Source of the DNA: JALZOC01 sp038320555
GTDB taxonomy: Bacteria; Acidobacteriota; Vicinamibacteria; Vicinamibacterales; 2-12-FULL-66-21
Direction of reading: 5' to 3'
Assembly (NCBI GenBank): GCA_038320555.1
Contig: JBBQEJ010000008.1
Location: 6,275-70,274, forward strand
Length of the DNA stretch: 64,000 nucleotides
The notes beneath the pieces were generated by a model. The model was not told where the DNA came from, did not search any database, and worked only from the letters and a program-made list of their open reading frames with translations. A program made the translations under genes and the position numbers. Shown one piece after another: positions 17,739 through 26,560 of this stretch. Numbering within the stretch: the first letter of the stretch is position 1; every line of letters starts with the position of its first letter.

Positions 17739-19177
17739 TCAACGATTCCGGATGAGTGATGATGATTGGTGATTGAACCCGCTGCTGGTGCCTCCGGCCG
17801 CGGGAATGTAGGATCTTCGCACGTAGTCCATCACCATGCGATCCGCGCTGAAGCGCCAGCCGAGCGACTGAATGGCACACTTGACCCGAGCGATCCATTC
17901 GCGCGGCAGGCCGTCGCGGTCGCGATCGTAGTACATCGGCACGATTTCATCCCGCAGCACGGTGAGCAGGCACTTCGCATCGCGCGCGTCGTGAAATATC
18001 TCGGAGGCATGGGTCTCACCGTTGCCGATCGCAAATCCGTTTGCGCCGTCGTGCGCCTCGGCCCACCATCCGTCGAGCACTGAAAAGTTCAACCCGCCGT
18101 TGAGCACGACTTTCTGGCCGCTCGTGCCGCACGCCTCATGCGGCCGCCGCGGATTGTTGACCCACAGATCCACCCCCTGCACGAGGTGGCGCCGGACGTT
18201 GATGTCGTAGTCCTCAATGAAGAGCACTTTGCCCGCAAAGCGAGGGTCTCGCATCAGGCGGGCCACTTCCTGCAGCATCTCCTTGCCCGGGTGATCGCGT
18301 GGATGAGACTTGCCCGCAAAAATCAGCTGCACCGGCAACTGCGGGTGATTCAGGAGCGACACGATCGCTTCCATTCCTCGAGAATGAGATTGGCGCGCTT
18401 GTAGGTGGCAAACCGGCGCGCAAAGCCAATCGTCAGCGCGTCGAAGCTGAGCGCGCGGCCGGCCTGCGCGACAAACTCAGCGCTACACCGCGCGCCTCGG
18501 CGTACTGGACCGCGCGGCGGCGCGCAGTTGTGTCCGAGCTCACGCCAGAGCACCGGATCAATCTCGCGGAACAGGCTGGTCGCCTCGTTATCCCAGCTCC
18601 ACCACAGGTTCTGCGAGAGCGCAGAAAGGCGCTCATGGGCGGGAGCGATAAGTTGCCCCAGCGCCCGTGCCTCGGCCACGATTGGCGCCAGCTGCATCCC
18701 GGACGTCACGAGCATCCGCACGTCGTCTTGACTGAATTCGCGCGGTTCTTTCGTCTGAACCACGAGCACCCCCTGCAGGATGCCGCGATCGACGAGCGGG
18801 ACGCCGAGAAACGAACGATAGGAATCTTCGCCGGCTTCACTGAAGTACTTGAAGCGCGGGTGCCGCGCTGCATCGGCGACGACCTCGGGCTGCAGCCGCT
18901 CAGCCACCAGTCCCGCAAGTCCCTCCGTGAGCCGCATCCGGATGCAGCCGACGCTTTCGGGCCGCAGCCCGATCGTCGCGGCCAGAACGAGCGTCGTGCG
19001 ATCGGGCTCGAGCAAGTACACGGAGCAGACGTCGGTCTCAAACCGGCGGCGAATCAACCTGACGATGTTCGTCAGCGTTTCGGAGGGCTTGCCGCTTTCG
19101 GAGATGAGCCGTGTGATTTCTTCCAGAGTCCAGAGCGGCGACTCCTGCAGCGACACGTGCGAGTTCCGTGCGATCAC
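17739..19177 (-). pseudogene. GAF-domain alpha-glucan phosphorylase, internally deleted and frameshifted
   Basis: Two adjacent frames are parts of one gene. The N-terminal part has a PtsP-like GAF domain (LLEPDRTTLVLAATIGLRPE, FLGVPLVDRGILQGVLVVQ). The DUF3417 start of alpha-glucan phosphorylases follows (LSQNLWWSWDNEA, REIDPVLWRELGHN). The text then jumps near 18526 directly to the C-terminal core (ALTIGFARRFATYKRANLIL), so several hundred catalytic residues are missing. A one-base shift near 18370 moves the frame to SLLNHPQLPVQLIFAGKSHP and NNPRRPHEACGTSGQKVVLN. The GTG at 19177 has GGAGG upstream. Phosphorolysis is certainly lost; a residual GAF sensor role is unlikely. Confidence 0.85.
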
Positions 19178-19201
19178 ACCTACCTCCGGTTGCAGTCTGT
19201 A

Positions 19202-19285
19202 GCTTCCGCCTTCAGGCGGAAGCACCTGATCGTTAGCGGAAGCACCTTGTTTAGGCGGAAGAATCTAATTCAAGGCGGAAGCTCC
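19202..19285. repeat. CTTCCGCC palindromes (one perfect, three degenerate half-sites)
   Basis: A perfect palindrome (GCTTCCGCC, four-base loop, GGCGGAAGC) at 19202-19223 is followed by three further GCGGAAG half-sites. Same family as 26431-26548, 49461-49482 and 63001-63023. It lies at the 5' side of the broken phosphorylase gene. Confidence 0.85.
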
Positions 19286-19670
19286 TGCCAGCAAGAACGC
19301 TGCCCCATTCCAAGCAGGAAACGCCAGTCAATCCGAACCCGTGATGCTGGCGGTACGACATTAATGTCGATAAAGGCCGAAAGCACCGACAATCATGGAC
19401 TTGCTCTTGTGACGGCCGTACGAATTGCCGCTGGGAGACAGGAATAAGGTGAGACAATTCCGGCGCGGCAATTGCACCTGGATCTCGCAGTACCCAGCCA
19501 GGCAGGAGCGGTCATCCGCGGCGGGCGGAGTTTCTCCCCCGTTGCTGAGGGAGAGCCCTATCCGGATATCCGGATATCCGGGATCGACAGGACGACAGAA
19601 ACGTCGTCTCAAAGGCTGAGCAGACATAAATGTAGGACGACTATCAACACCAGCACCAGACGAGGAACGA
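19286..19670. other. Gene-free stretch with structured segments
   Basis: No convincing coding region. It holds an inverted repeat (AATTGCCGC at 19423-19431 against GCGGCAATT at 19465-19473) and a self-complementary period-8 repeat of TCCGGATA at 19559-19583. Together with GAGCGGTCATCCGCGGCGGG these suggest RNA or operator structure. No known riboswitch consensus fits. Confidence 0.5.
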
Positions 19671-19880
19671 ATGCCACGCGAACCAAAGAGGACAGAAAAG
19701 ACACCAACCGCGCGTATCAAGCAAACGCGAAGAACGAAAGATACCGCCCAGATGGTCAGCGATCTCGAAATCTCTCGCCTCGCCTACGAGATCTACGAAG
19801 CACGCGGCAGGACCGACGGGGCGCAACTGGACGACTGGCTCAAGGCGGAACAGCAGCTGACAAGTCGCGAGGAACGGTGA
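19671..19880 (+). CDS. DUF2934 family small protein
   Basis: A 69-residue protein with a Lys/Arg/Thr-rich head followed by LEISRLAYEIYEARGRTDGA and LDDWLKAEQQL, the compact helical DUF2934 motif. The family is widespread in Acidobacteriota and Proteobacteria with no known function; the basic head could contact nucleic acid. GAGGAACGA precedes the ATG. It stands alone on this strand, between a gene-free stretch and a repeat array. Confidence 0.8.
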   Translation: MPREPKRTEKTPTARIKQTRRTKDTAQMVSDLEISRLAYEIYEARGRTDGAQLDDWLKAEQQLTSREER

Positions 19881-19884
19881 GTGA

Positions 19885-20010
19885 ATCCCTAATCCCTCAT
19901 CGCTCATCGGCAATCCCCCATCCGCAATCGCTAATCCGCAATCGCTCATCCTGAATCGTTGACGCCCGGATTGGAAGGGATTTGGGATGGATTAGGGATT
20001 AGGGATCGCT
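19885..20010. repeat. AATCCCTAATCCC / GGATTAGGGATTAGGG hairpin array
   Basis: About ten AATCxCTxATC words on the left and GGATTAGGGATTAGGGATC on the right, complementary to each other. It lies between the DUF2934 gene and the glcF stop and overlaps the end of glcF. A relative is at 54678-54722. Confidence 0.8.
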
Positions 20011-21311
20011 GCTGGCTCGCGACGATAGGCGCGAGCCAGCAGCGACACCGGATGCGCGACCTGGACGTCCGCGCCCGCGCCGTCCAGACCCCGCGCGATT
20101 TGCAGGTGGCACCCGGGATTCGACGTCGCGAGCCAGGCGGCTCCGGTGCTGACGATATTGGCCGTCTTGCGGCGAAGCAGCAGATCCGCCTGCTCCGGCT
20201 GGGTGATGGCGTACACCCCGGCGCTGCCGCAGCACCAGCTCGATTCGGGCAGCTCGACGACGGAGACGCCCGGCAAGAGGCGCAGGAGCGCGCGCGGCTG
20301 GCGCGAGACCTTCTGGCCGTGCACGAGGTGGCACGACTCGTGGTACGTCAGCGTAACGGGGTCGGCAAACGGGGCGGCAGCGGGCCGGCGGCACGCAATC
20401 TCGACGAGCCACTCCTGAATGTCCCGCAGTTTGCTGTCCCAGAGATGCGCGCGCTGGCGGTAGCTGGGATCGTCGGCGAGTAACCTCGCGTACCGCCGCA
20501 GGTGCGAGCCGCATCCCCCCGCGTTGCTGATAATCGCGTGATAGCGATCCGGTGGAAACAGGTCGATCATCCGCCGCGCGAGCACGCGTGCCCCGGCGAG
20601 ATCACCGTTGTGCGCGTGGAGCGATCCGCAGCACGGTTGAACCGGCGGCGTGTCGACTGCGCAGCTGTTGGCAAGCAAGACGTCCGCCGTGTCGCGGTTC
20701 ACGTACGGGAAGACCAGGTCCTGCACACAACCGGTGAGCAGCGCCACGCGGTACTGCGCGGCGGCCCGCGGTTGCTCCTGGGGGGCGATGAGCGCGTTCG
20801 AGAATGCCGCCGCAATACGCGGCGTCTGTGGCTCGAGCCGGCGCAGAGAGGCCGGCAGCAGTCGTATCACGCCGCTTCTGCGCGCGAGCGCCTCGAGTCC
20901 GCTTCGCTGATACGCCGATACCACACGACCGACGGCGCGCAGCGCGCGGGGCCGCTTGAAGAGGAACCCGAGCGTCAGCGCACGCCAGAACCTGCGCGCG
21001 ACACCCGGCTGCGAATCGTTCCGCTCGATATCGCTTCGCGCCGTCTCGAACAGCTCGGCATAGTCCACCCCGGCCGGGCACGCAGTCTGGCACGCCAGGC
21101 AGCCCAGGCAGTAACTCATCTCCTCGGCGAACCCGGAGGTGGTGTCGAGCGTGCCGTCGGCCACCGCGCGCATGAGCGCGATGCGGCCGCGCGGACTGTT
21201 CCGCTCCCGCTTCGTCTGGTCGTAGGTCGGGCAGGTCGGGAGGCACATACCGCAGTGCATGCACTGCTGCAGCACGGCGTAATCCAGGGTGCGAAGTGTC
21301 GGGCCGGTCAT
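19992..21311 (-). CDS. glcF: Glycolate oxidase iron-sulfur subunit GlcF
   Basis: A 439-residue protein with two ferredoxin-type [4Fe-4S] motifs: Cys 17, 20, 23, 27 (CMHCGMCLPTCP) and Cys 68, 71, 74, 78 (CLGCLACQTACP). Two cysteine-rich CCG modules follow (CCGSLHAHNGDLAG and CCGSAGVYAITQPEQ), as in GlcF/LutA/HdrD proteins. It passes electrons from the flavin subunit to the quinone pool. It starts three bases after the glcD stop. The usual third subunit GlcE is not in the window. Confidence 0.92.
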   Translation of the reverse strand: MTGPTLRTLDYAVLQQCMHCGMCLPTCPTYDQTKRERNSPRGRIALMRAVADGTLDTTSGFAEEMSYCLGCLACQTACPAGVDYAELFETARSDIERNDSQPGVARRFWRALTLGFLFKRPRALRAVGRVVSAYQRSGLEALARRSGVIRLLPASLRRLEPQTPRIAAAFSNALIAPQEQPRAAAQYRVALLTGCVQDLVFPYVNRDTADVLLANSCAVDTPPVQPCCGSLHAHNGDLAGARVLARRMIDLFPPDRYHAIISNAGGCGSHLRRYARLLADDPSYRQRAHLWDSKLRDIQEWLVEIACRRPAAAPFADPVTLTYHESCHLVHGQKVSRQPRALLRLLPGVSVVELPESSWCCGSAGVYAITQPEQADLLLRRKTANIVSTGAAWLATSNPGCHLQIARGLDGAGADVQVAHPVSLLARAYRREPAAIPNP

Positions 21312-21314
21312 CGA

Positions 21315-22697
21315 TCAGTCGAAGATTTTTCCTGGGTTGAGGAGGCCCGCCGGATCGAGTGCCTGTTTGATTTGCTTCATCACGTCGAAGCTGCTGTCGC
21401 CCATCTGCTCTCGCAGCCACGTCTTCTTCGCGAGGCCGACACCGTGCTCGCCGGTAATCGTGCCGCCGAGCTCGAGTGTCTTCTTCGCGATGAGATCGAG
21501 CGCGTGGTGCACGCGTGCCATCTCTTCAGCGTCGCGCTCATCGGTCAGAAACGTCGGGTGCAGGTTTCCGTCGCCCATGTGTCCGAAGGTCCCGACCTGC
21601 AGGTTGGCCGCCCGGGCCGTTTCCGCGATGAAGGTCACCATGGCCGCCAGCTCGCTGCGCGGTACCGTAAAGTCCTCGAGGATGGTTGTCGGCCGCCGGC
21701 GCGCCAGCGCCGAAAACGCATTCCGGCGCGCGGAGGCCAGCGCCAGCGCGTCGGCCTCATCCCGCGCCAGCCGCACTTCGCGCGCGCCGTTCGTCCGCGC
21801 GAGCTCCGCCATGCGCCCCGCTTCATCCGCGACGGCCGCCGGGTGGCCGTCCGTTTCCATCAACAGCACGGCTGCGCAGTCGGTCGGCAGTCCGACATGG
21901 GCGTATTCCTCCACACAGCACGCCGTCGTCTGATCGAGAAACTCGAGCGTGCAGGGAATGATCCGGGCCGCAATGATCGCCGAGACGGTCTCGGCCGCGT
22001 CCTCGATCCGATCGTACAGCGCCAGCATCGTCTGACGGGCCAGTGGCCGGGGAACGAGCTTCAGGAGAATCTCGGTGATGACCCCGAGGCTGCCCTCGGA
22101 GCCAATGAAGAGATCTTTCATCGAGTAGCCCGCCACGTCTTTCACGCACTTGCTGCCGAACCGTGCAATGCGGCCGTCGGGCAACACGACTTCGAGAGCC
22201 ATGACGTAGTCGCGCGTGACGCCGTACTTCAGCCCACGTAGACCGCCGGAGTTCTCGGCGACGTTTCCGCCGATCGAGCTGATCCGCATCGATCCGGGAT
22301 CGGGCGGATAGAACAACCCGTGCCGGGCTGCCGCGTCGTCGATCGCCAGCGTCGTGACGCCTGGCTGGGTTCGCAGGACGAGGTTGCGCGGATCGATGTC
22401 GAGGATCCTGTTCATCTGCGTCATACAGAGCACGACGCTGCCGGCGCTCGGCACGCTTCCACCGCTCAGCCCAGTGCCGGACCCGCGCGCAACAATCGCG
22501 AGCGACTGCGCGCCGGCAAACTGCAAGCATCGCGAGACGTCTTCAGTGGTCTGCGGAAAGACGACGGCCGCAGGCAGCTGGCGCAGCGCTGCGGTGCCGT
22601 CGAAACTGTAGGGAATGATGTCTTCCGGCTGCGTCAGCACCGAGGCTGGCCCGACGATGCTCGTGAAACCGTCGGTGATGGCTTGCGTCAGCGCCAT
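21315..22697 (-). CDS. glcD: Glycolate/lactate oxidase FAD subunit GlcD
   Basis: A 460-residue FAD-linked oxidase of the VAO/PCMH fold. FAD-binding stretches are VARGSGTGLSGGSVP, DPGSMRISSIGGNVAENSGG and FIGSEGSLGVITEILLKL. The C-terminal oxidase domain has VGTFGHMGDGNLHPTFL and the conserved GTITGEHGVGLAKK. It oxidises a 2-hydroxy acid (glycolate or D-lactate) together with GlcF immediately downstream. The ATG at 22697 is preferred over an upstream TTG. Its neighbours, an FAH-family hydrolase and a sugar-acid dehydratase, could generate glycolate or lactate as its substrate. Confidence 0.92.
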   Translation of the reverse strand: MALTQAITDGFTSIVGPASVLTQPEDIIPYSFDGTAALRQLPAAVVFPQTTEDVSRCLQFAGAQSLAIVARGSGTGLSGGSVPSAGSVVLCMTQMNRILDIDPRNLVLRTQPGVTTLAIDDAAARHGLFYPPDPGSMRISSIGGNVAENSGGLRGLKYGVTRDYVMALEVVLPDGRIARFGSKCVKDVAGYSMKDLFIGSEGSLGVITEILLKLVPRPLARQTMLALYDRIEDAAETVSAIIAARIIPCTLEFLDQTTACCVEEYAHVGLPTDCAAVLLMETDGHPAAVADEAGRMAELARTNGAREVRLARDEADALALASARRNAFSALARRRPTTILEDFTVPRSELAAMVTFIAETARAANLQVGTFGHMGDGNLHPTFLTDERDAEEMARVHHALDLIAKKTLELGGTITGEHGVGLAKKTWLREQMGDSSFDVMKQIKQALDPAGLLNPGKIFD

Positions 22698-22724
22698 AGC
22701 GAGTATCTTAGTCAGCTCGAATGA

Positions 22725-22790
22725 CAAATCACTAATCCTGAATCCTTGAATCGAGAACTCGGATTCAACAATTCGTGATTCGTGATTAGC
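22725..22790. repeat. AATCCTGAATCC / GATTCGTGATTCG array
   Basis: Short complementary arms of the GATTCGT family. It shares nearly the whole segment TTGAATCGAGAACTCGGATT with 17717-17739. Confidence 0.8.
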
Positions 22791-22795
22791 GCTTC

Positions 22796-23635
22796 CTATC
22801 CCACGACCCGCTGCTGCTGCTCGCCCAGTCCTTCCACGCCCAGTCGCACGACGTTGCCGTCACGGAGGTAAACGGGCGGTTTCTTGCCGTGACCGACGCC
22901 GGGCGGCGTACCGGTGGTGATGATGTCTCCGGACTGCAGGCTCATGAACTTGCTCAAGTAGCTTATGAGGAACGGGACGCCGAAGATGAGCGTCTTCGTG
23001 GATCCATCCTGATAGCGGTGACCATCGACTTCGAGCCAGAGATTCAGGTTTCCGCAGTCGGCCACTTCGTCAGCGGTGACGAGCCAGGGACCGATCGGGC
23101 CGAACGTGTCGGCGCTTTTGCCCTTCACCCATTGACCCGTCCCTTCGAGCTGGTACGCGCGCTCGGACACGTCGTGCACGACGCAATACCCCGCGACGTG
23201 CGACAGGGCGTCCTGCTCCGTCACGTACTTGGCCGGCTTGCCGATGACGACCCCGAGTTCGACCTCCCAGTCGGTTTTCTGCGAGCCGCGCGGTAACTCG
23301 ATGTTGTCGTCGGGACCGACAATGCACGAGGTCGCCTTCATGAAAACGATCGGTTCTTTGGGCACAGCCATGCCGGATTCTGCCGCATGGTCGGAGTAAT
23401 TCAAGCCGATGCAGATGAATTTGCCGACCTGGCCGACGCACGGACCGATCCGTGGCGTTCCGCTGACGCGTGGTAGCGAGTCCGGATCGAGCTTCCGCAG
23501 TCCGGCGATTGATTGAGGCAGTAGCGTCTCGCGCGAGATATCGGGTATGACGCCTGAGAAATCGCGGATCGCGCCGGTCGAATCGAGGAGCCCGGGTTTC
23601 TCGGCACCCGGGGGCCCGTAACGGAGAAGTTTCAT
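22796..23635 (-). CDS. Fumarylacetoacetate hydrolase family protein
   Basis: A 279-residue protein of the FAH fold. The metal site is visible in IGLNYSDHAAESG, EPIVFMKATSC and DWEVELGVVIGK (acidic residues of ELGVVIG), and GDIITTGTPPGVGHG closes the active site. Members cleave C-C bonds of diketo acids or act as decarboxylases and hydratases. Next to an IlvD/Edd sugar-acid dehydratase, an SDR and GlcDF, the best inference is a 2,4-diketo-3-deoxy sugar-acid hydrolase giving pyruvate plus glycolate or lactate. MKLLRYGPPG is the start; GGAAGC lies upstream. Confidence 0.85.
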   Translation of the reverse strand: MKLLRYGPPGAEKPGLLDSTGAIRDFSGVIPDISRETLLPQSIAGLRKLDPDSLPRVSGTPRIGPCVGQVGKFICIGLNYSDHAAESGMAVPKEPIVFMKATSCIVGPDDNIELPRGSQKTDWEVELGVVIGKPAKYVTEQDALSHVAGYCVVHDVSERAYQLEGTGQWVKGKSADTFGPIGPWLVTADEVADCGNLNLWLEVDGHRYQDGSTKTLIFGVPFLISYLSKFMSLQSGDIITTGTPPGVGHGKKPPVYLRDGNVVRLGVEGLGEQQQRVVG

Positions 23636-23639
23636 ATTT

Positions 23640-23722
<83 letters not shown>

Positions 23723-23726
23723 AATG

Positions 23727-25460
23727 TTAATGCGATTCGCGCGCGACGTCGTGACCGCGGCACCCGACCAGAAAATCGAGGTCGGCGCCCAGGTCTGCCT
23801 GCTGCACGTGCTCGATGTAGAGCCGCGCATATCCGCCAGGCGGGAGCGTCAGCTCCGGTCTGCGCCACTCGGCGCGCCGCCTTGCCAGCTCCGCGTCGCT
23901 GACATCGAGGTGCAGGCGGCGCTTCTCGACATCGAGCTCGATCATGTCTCCGTCGCGCACGAGCGCGAGCGGGCCTCCGGCAGCCGCTTCCGGCGCCACA
24001 TGAAGCACCGCGGTGCCGTATGCCGTACCGCTCATCCGCGCGTCGGAGATCCTTACCATGTCGGTCACACCCGTCTGCAGCACTTTCGGCGGCAGACCCA
24101 TGTTGCCGACCTCCGCCATCCCGGGATACCCCTTCGGTCCGCATCCCTTGAGGACCAGGATGCAGTCTTTGTCCACATCCAGCGCGGGATCGGAAATCCG
24201 GGTGTTGTAGTGCTCGATACTCTCGAAGACGACGGCCCGTCCGCGATGGCGCATCAGGTCCTGTGACGCGGCCGAGGGTTTGAGGACGGCTCCCTGGGGC
24301 GCGAGGTTGCCGCGCAGCACCGCGATGCCGCCATGCGCCGCAAGCGGCCGATCGATCGGCCGGATCACTTCGGGATTGAAGTTCGGCGCATCCTTGCAGT
24401 TCTCCCAGATCGTCTGGCCGTTCACCGTCACCGTCTCGCGATTGAGCATCCCGTGCTCGCCGAGCGTGCGAATCACGGCCGGCAGGCCCCCCGCATAATA
24501 GAAGTCCTCCATCAGGAACCGGCCCGACGGCATCAGATCCACGAGCGTCGGGACTGTGCTGCCGAGATCGTCCCAGTCCTGCAGCGTGACCGGCACGCCC
24601 ACTCGACCCGCAATCGCGAGCAGATGCAGGACCGCGTTGGTCGATCCGCCGACGGCGCCGTTGACGCGAATCGCGTTTTCGAACGCCGCACGAGTCAGGA
24701 TCTGCGAGATGCGGACATCGTCCTTGACCAGATCGACGATCCGGCGTCCGGCGAGATGTGCCTGCGCGTACCGGCGTGAATCAACCGCGGGGATCGCGGC
24801 ATTGTCTGGCAGCGTCAGCCCCAGCGCTTCCGCCATGGACGCCATGGTGGAGGCCGTGCCCATCACGTTGCAGGTCCCCGTCGAGCGCGACATGCACGAC
24901 TCGGCCTGCATGAATTCCTTCAGGCTCATCGTGCCGGCTTTCACCTCTTCGCTGAAGCGCCAGACATCGGTGCCGGACCCGATGTCGGCGCCGCGGAATT
25001 TCCCGTTCAGCATCGGACCGCCCGGGACGACGATCGCCGGCAGATCGCAGCTCGCCGCGCCCATGATGAGCGACGGCGTGGTCTTGTCGCACCCGCAGAG
25101 CAGCACCACGCCATCGAGTGGATTTGCGCGGATCGATTCCTCGACGTCCATCGACGCGAGGTTTCTGAAGAGCATCGCCGTCGGCCGCACGCTGGTCTCG
25201 CCGAGCGACATGACCGGGAACTCGAAGGGCACGCCGCCGGCTTCCCACACGCCGCGCTTGACGTGCTCGGCAATCTCGCGGAAATGGCCGTTGCACGGCG
25301 TCAGTTCAGACCACGTGTTGCAGATGCCGATGATGGGCCGGCCGTCAAAGATCCCCTCGGGCAATCCTCGGCCGACCCAGCTCCGATGGATGAATCCGTC
25401 CTTGTCAGGCTTCGCGAACCACGCGGATGATCGATACTTTCGCTTCTGAACGTCAGACAA
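23727..25460 (-). CDS. Sugar-acid dehydratase, IlvD/Edd family (L-arabonate dehydratase-like)
   Basis: A 577-residue [2Fe-2S] dehydratase. Cluster ligands are visible as Cys56 (NTWSELTPCNGHF), Cys124 (LCGCDKTTPS) and Cys197 (SRSTGTCNVMGTAST), at the spacing of characterised L-arabinonate dehydratase (Cys59, 127, 200). ELTPCNGHF is the sugar-acid version rather than the branched-chain amino-acid one. It converts an aldonate to its 2-keto-3-deoxy acid. The start is a TTG at 25460 preceded by AAGGGAAG; no ATG is available nearby. The FAH hydrolase and glcDF downstream suggest the oxidative pyruvate/glycolate branch. Confidence 0.9.
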   Translation of the reverse strand: MSDVQKRKYRSSAWFAKPDKDGFIHRSWVGRGLPEGIFDGRPIIGICNTWSELTPCNGHFREIAEHVKRGVWEAGGVPFEFPVMSLGETSVRPTAMLFRNLASMDVEESIRANPLDGVVLLCGCDKTTPSLIMGAASCDLPAIVVPGGPMLNGKFRGADIGSGTDVWRFSEEVKAGTMSLKEFMQAESCMSRSTGTCNVMGTASTMASMAEALGLTLPDNAAIPAVDSRRYAQAHLAGRRIVDLVKDDVRISQILTRAAFENAIRVNGAVGGSTNAVLHLLAIAGRVGVPVTLQDWDDLGSTVPTLVDLMPSGRFLMEDFYYAGGLPAVIRTLGEHGMLNRETVTVNGQTIWENCKDAPNFNPEVIRPIDRPLAAHGGIAVLRGNLAPQGAVLKPSAASQDLMRHRGRAVVFESIEHYNTRISDPALDVDKDCILVLKGCGPKGYPGMAEVGNMGLPPKVLQTGVTDMVRISDARMSGTAYGTAVLHVAPEAAAGGPLALVRDGDMIELDVEKRRLHLDVSDAELARRRAEWRRPELTLPPGGYARLYIEHVQQADLGADLDFLVGCRGHDVARESH

Positions 25461-25484
25461 TTGCTTCCCTTGTAGCTACCGCCT

Positions 25485-26414
25485 CTAGTTTCCCGCCCTG
25501 CCGCCGCGCGCGGGACGCTCGGTCATCAGCGTGTCGGCCGAGCGACGCGCCGCCCACGCAATGCCACGGAGCAGCATCGGCTGCACCTGCGGGTTGGCGA
25601 AATTCGCGTAGAAGTGACCCTGCATCCACACGAACGCGCGATACGGCTGGCCGGTTGGTGCGGGAACGAGCTGCTTTTCGTATGTCCAGATCTGAGGCAC
25701 GACCTCGCCCGCATGCCCCGCCTGCTGCGCGCTCGGCGTTGCCGCGATCACCGCGGTCGCAAGCACGTGAATCTCCGGCGTCTTCGACCAGGTCATCGAG
25801 TAGAAGGCCTCGTCTTTGATGCTGAAGTTCGACATCCCCTGCATGATTGGATGGGCGGGGTCGACAATCGTATACGGGACGTCCGCCTCCAGCGTGAAAT
25901 TCGTCTCGCCGTGTTTCTTCGCGCCGCCGACGATGGTCGAGAAATAATCGGGCTCGGGCCCGCAGAGCGCGTCGTGAATGCTCACGAGGCCACCCCCCCG
26001 ACGCATATATGCGTCGAGATTGACGCGATCCTCCATGCTGAGATAACCGGCGTCACCTTTATAGATGATCACCACGTCGGAGTTCCCGAGCTCCTGTGCT
26101 GACGGGAAATGCAGCCCGCCGTCCACCACGGCGTTGCGGTTCATCAGCAGCTTGCTCCAGTCTGCAAGAAACTGCGGGTAGTCGTGCTGACCCTCGGCGT
26201 GAGTCTTCAGGCCGGCGTAGATGAACACGCGCACGGATGGTGTGGAAAACGGGCTCGCCTGGGGTGCCTGCTGGCCCCGGCCCTGGCCGCCGCGCCCTGC
26301 TGGCTGTTGCGCGCCGGCGGGCGCGGGGGCCTGTGGCGCAGGCGTCTGTTGCGCGATCATCGCCGCGCCCGCCAGTACGAAGGCGGCGGCAAACAGCGAA
26401 ATGCCAGTCTTCAT
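25485..26414 (-). CDS. ThuA-like domain protein, exported
   Basis: A 309-residue protein with a signal peptide (LFAAAFVLAGAAMIAQQ) and a Pro/Ala/Gln/Gly/Arg linker (PAGRGGQGRGQQAPQ). The ThuA-like domain then shows VRVFIYAGLKTHAEGQHDYP, DVVIIYKGDAGYL, GGLVSIHDALCGPEPDYFS and ending VWMQGHFYANF. It is a second, divergent paralogue of the protein at 16575. It lies 24 bases upstream of the dehydratase on the same strand, so co-transcription is likely. The ATG at 26414 follows CAGGAG. Catalytic role unproven. Confidence 0.82.
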   Translation of the reverse strand: MKTGISLFAAAFVLAGAAMIAQQTPAPQAPAPAGAQQPAGRGGQGRGQQAPQASPFSTPSVRVFIYAGLKTHAEGQHDYPQFLADWSKLLMNRNAVVDGGLHFPSAQELGNSDVVIIYKGDAGYLSMEDRVNLDAYMRRGGGLVSIHDALCGPEPDYFSTIVGGAKKHGETNFTLEADVPYTIVDPAHPIMQGMSNFSIKDEAFYSMTWSKTPEIHVLATAVIAATPSAQQAGHAGEVVPQIWTYEKQLVPAPTGQPYRAFVWMQGHFYANFANPQVQPMLLRGIAWAARRSADTLMTERPARGGRAGN

Positions 26415-26430
26415 TCGGAACTCCTGCACA

Positions 26431-26548
26431 GCCTTCCGCCTAAAGGCGGAAGCCACGGGAAATAAACTTCAGCTCTTACATAGCCTTCCGCCTCGAGGCG
26501 GAAGCCACAGACAACACATGCTTGTGGCTTCCGCTCGAGGCGGAAGGA
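26431..26548. repeat. Three CTTCCGCC palindromes in tandem
   Basis: Palindromes at about 26431-26453, 26483-26506 and 26525-26548 (for example CTTCCGCCTAAAGGCGGAAG). They are separated by about 20-30 bases, with loops CTAAAG and CTCGAG. They fill the gap between the MBL and ThuA genes and could form a row of stem-loops. Confidence 0.9.
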
Positions 26549-26560
26549 CAAGTGCTGTGA

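Noticed and set aside
19460..19560. Segment resembling a fluoride riboswitch (GGAGTTTCTCC and GATGACCGCTCCT on the minus strand)
   Set aside because: The conserved pseudoknot bases and spacing are not met, and no crcB or fluoride channel gene is adjacent.
20502..22241. 579-codon plus-strand frame opposite glcD/glcF
   Set aside because: Spans two real genes on the other strand and has Arg/Val/His-rich text; a composition artefact.
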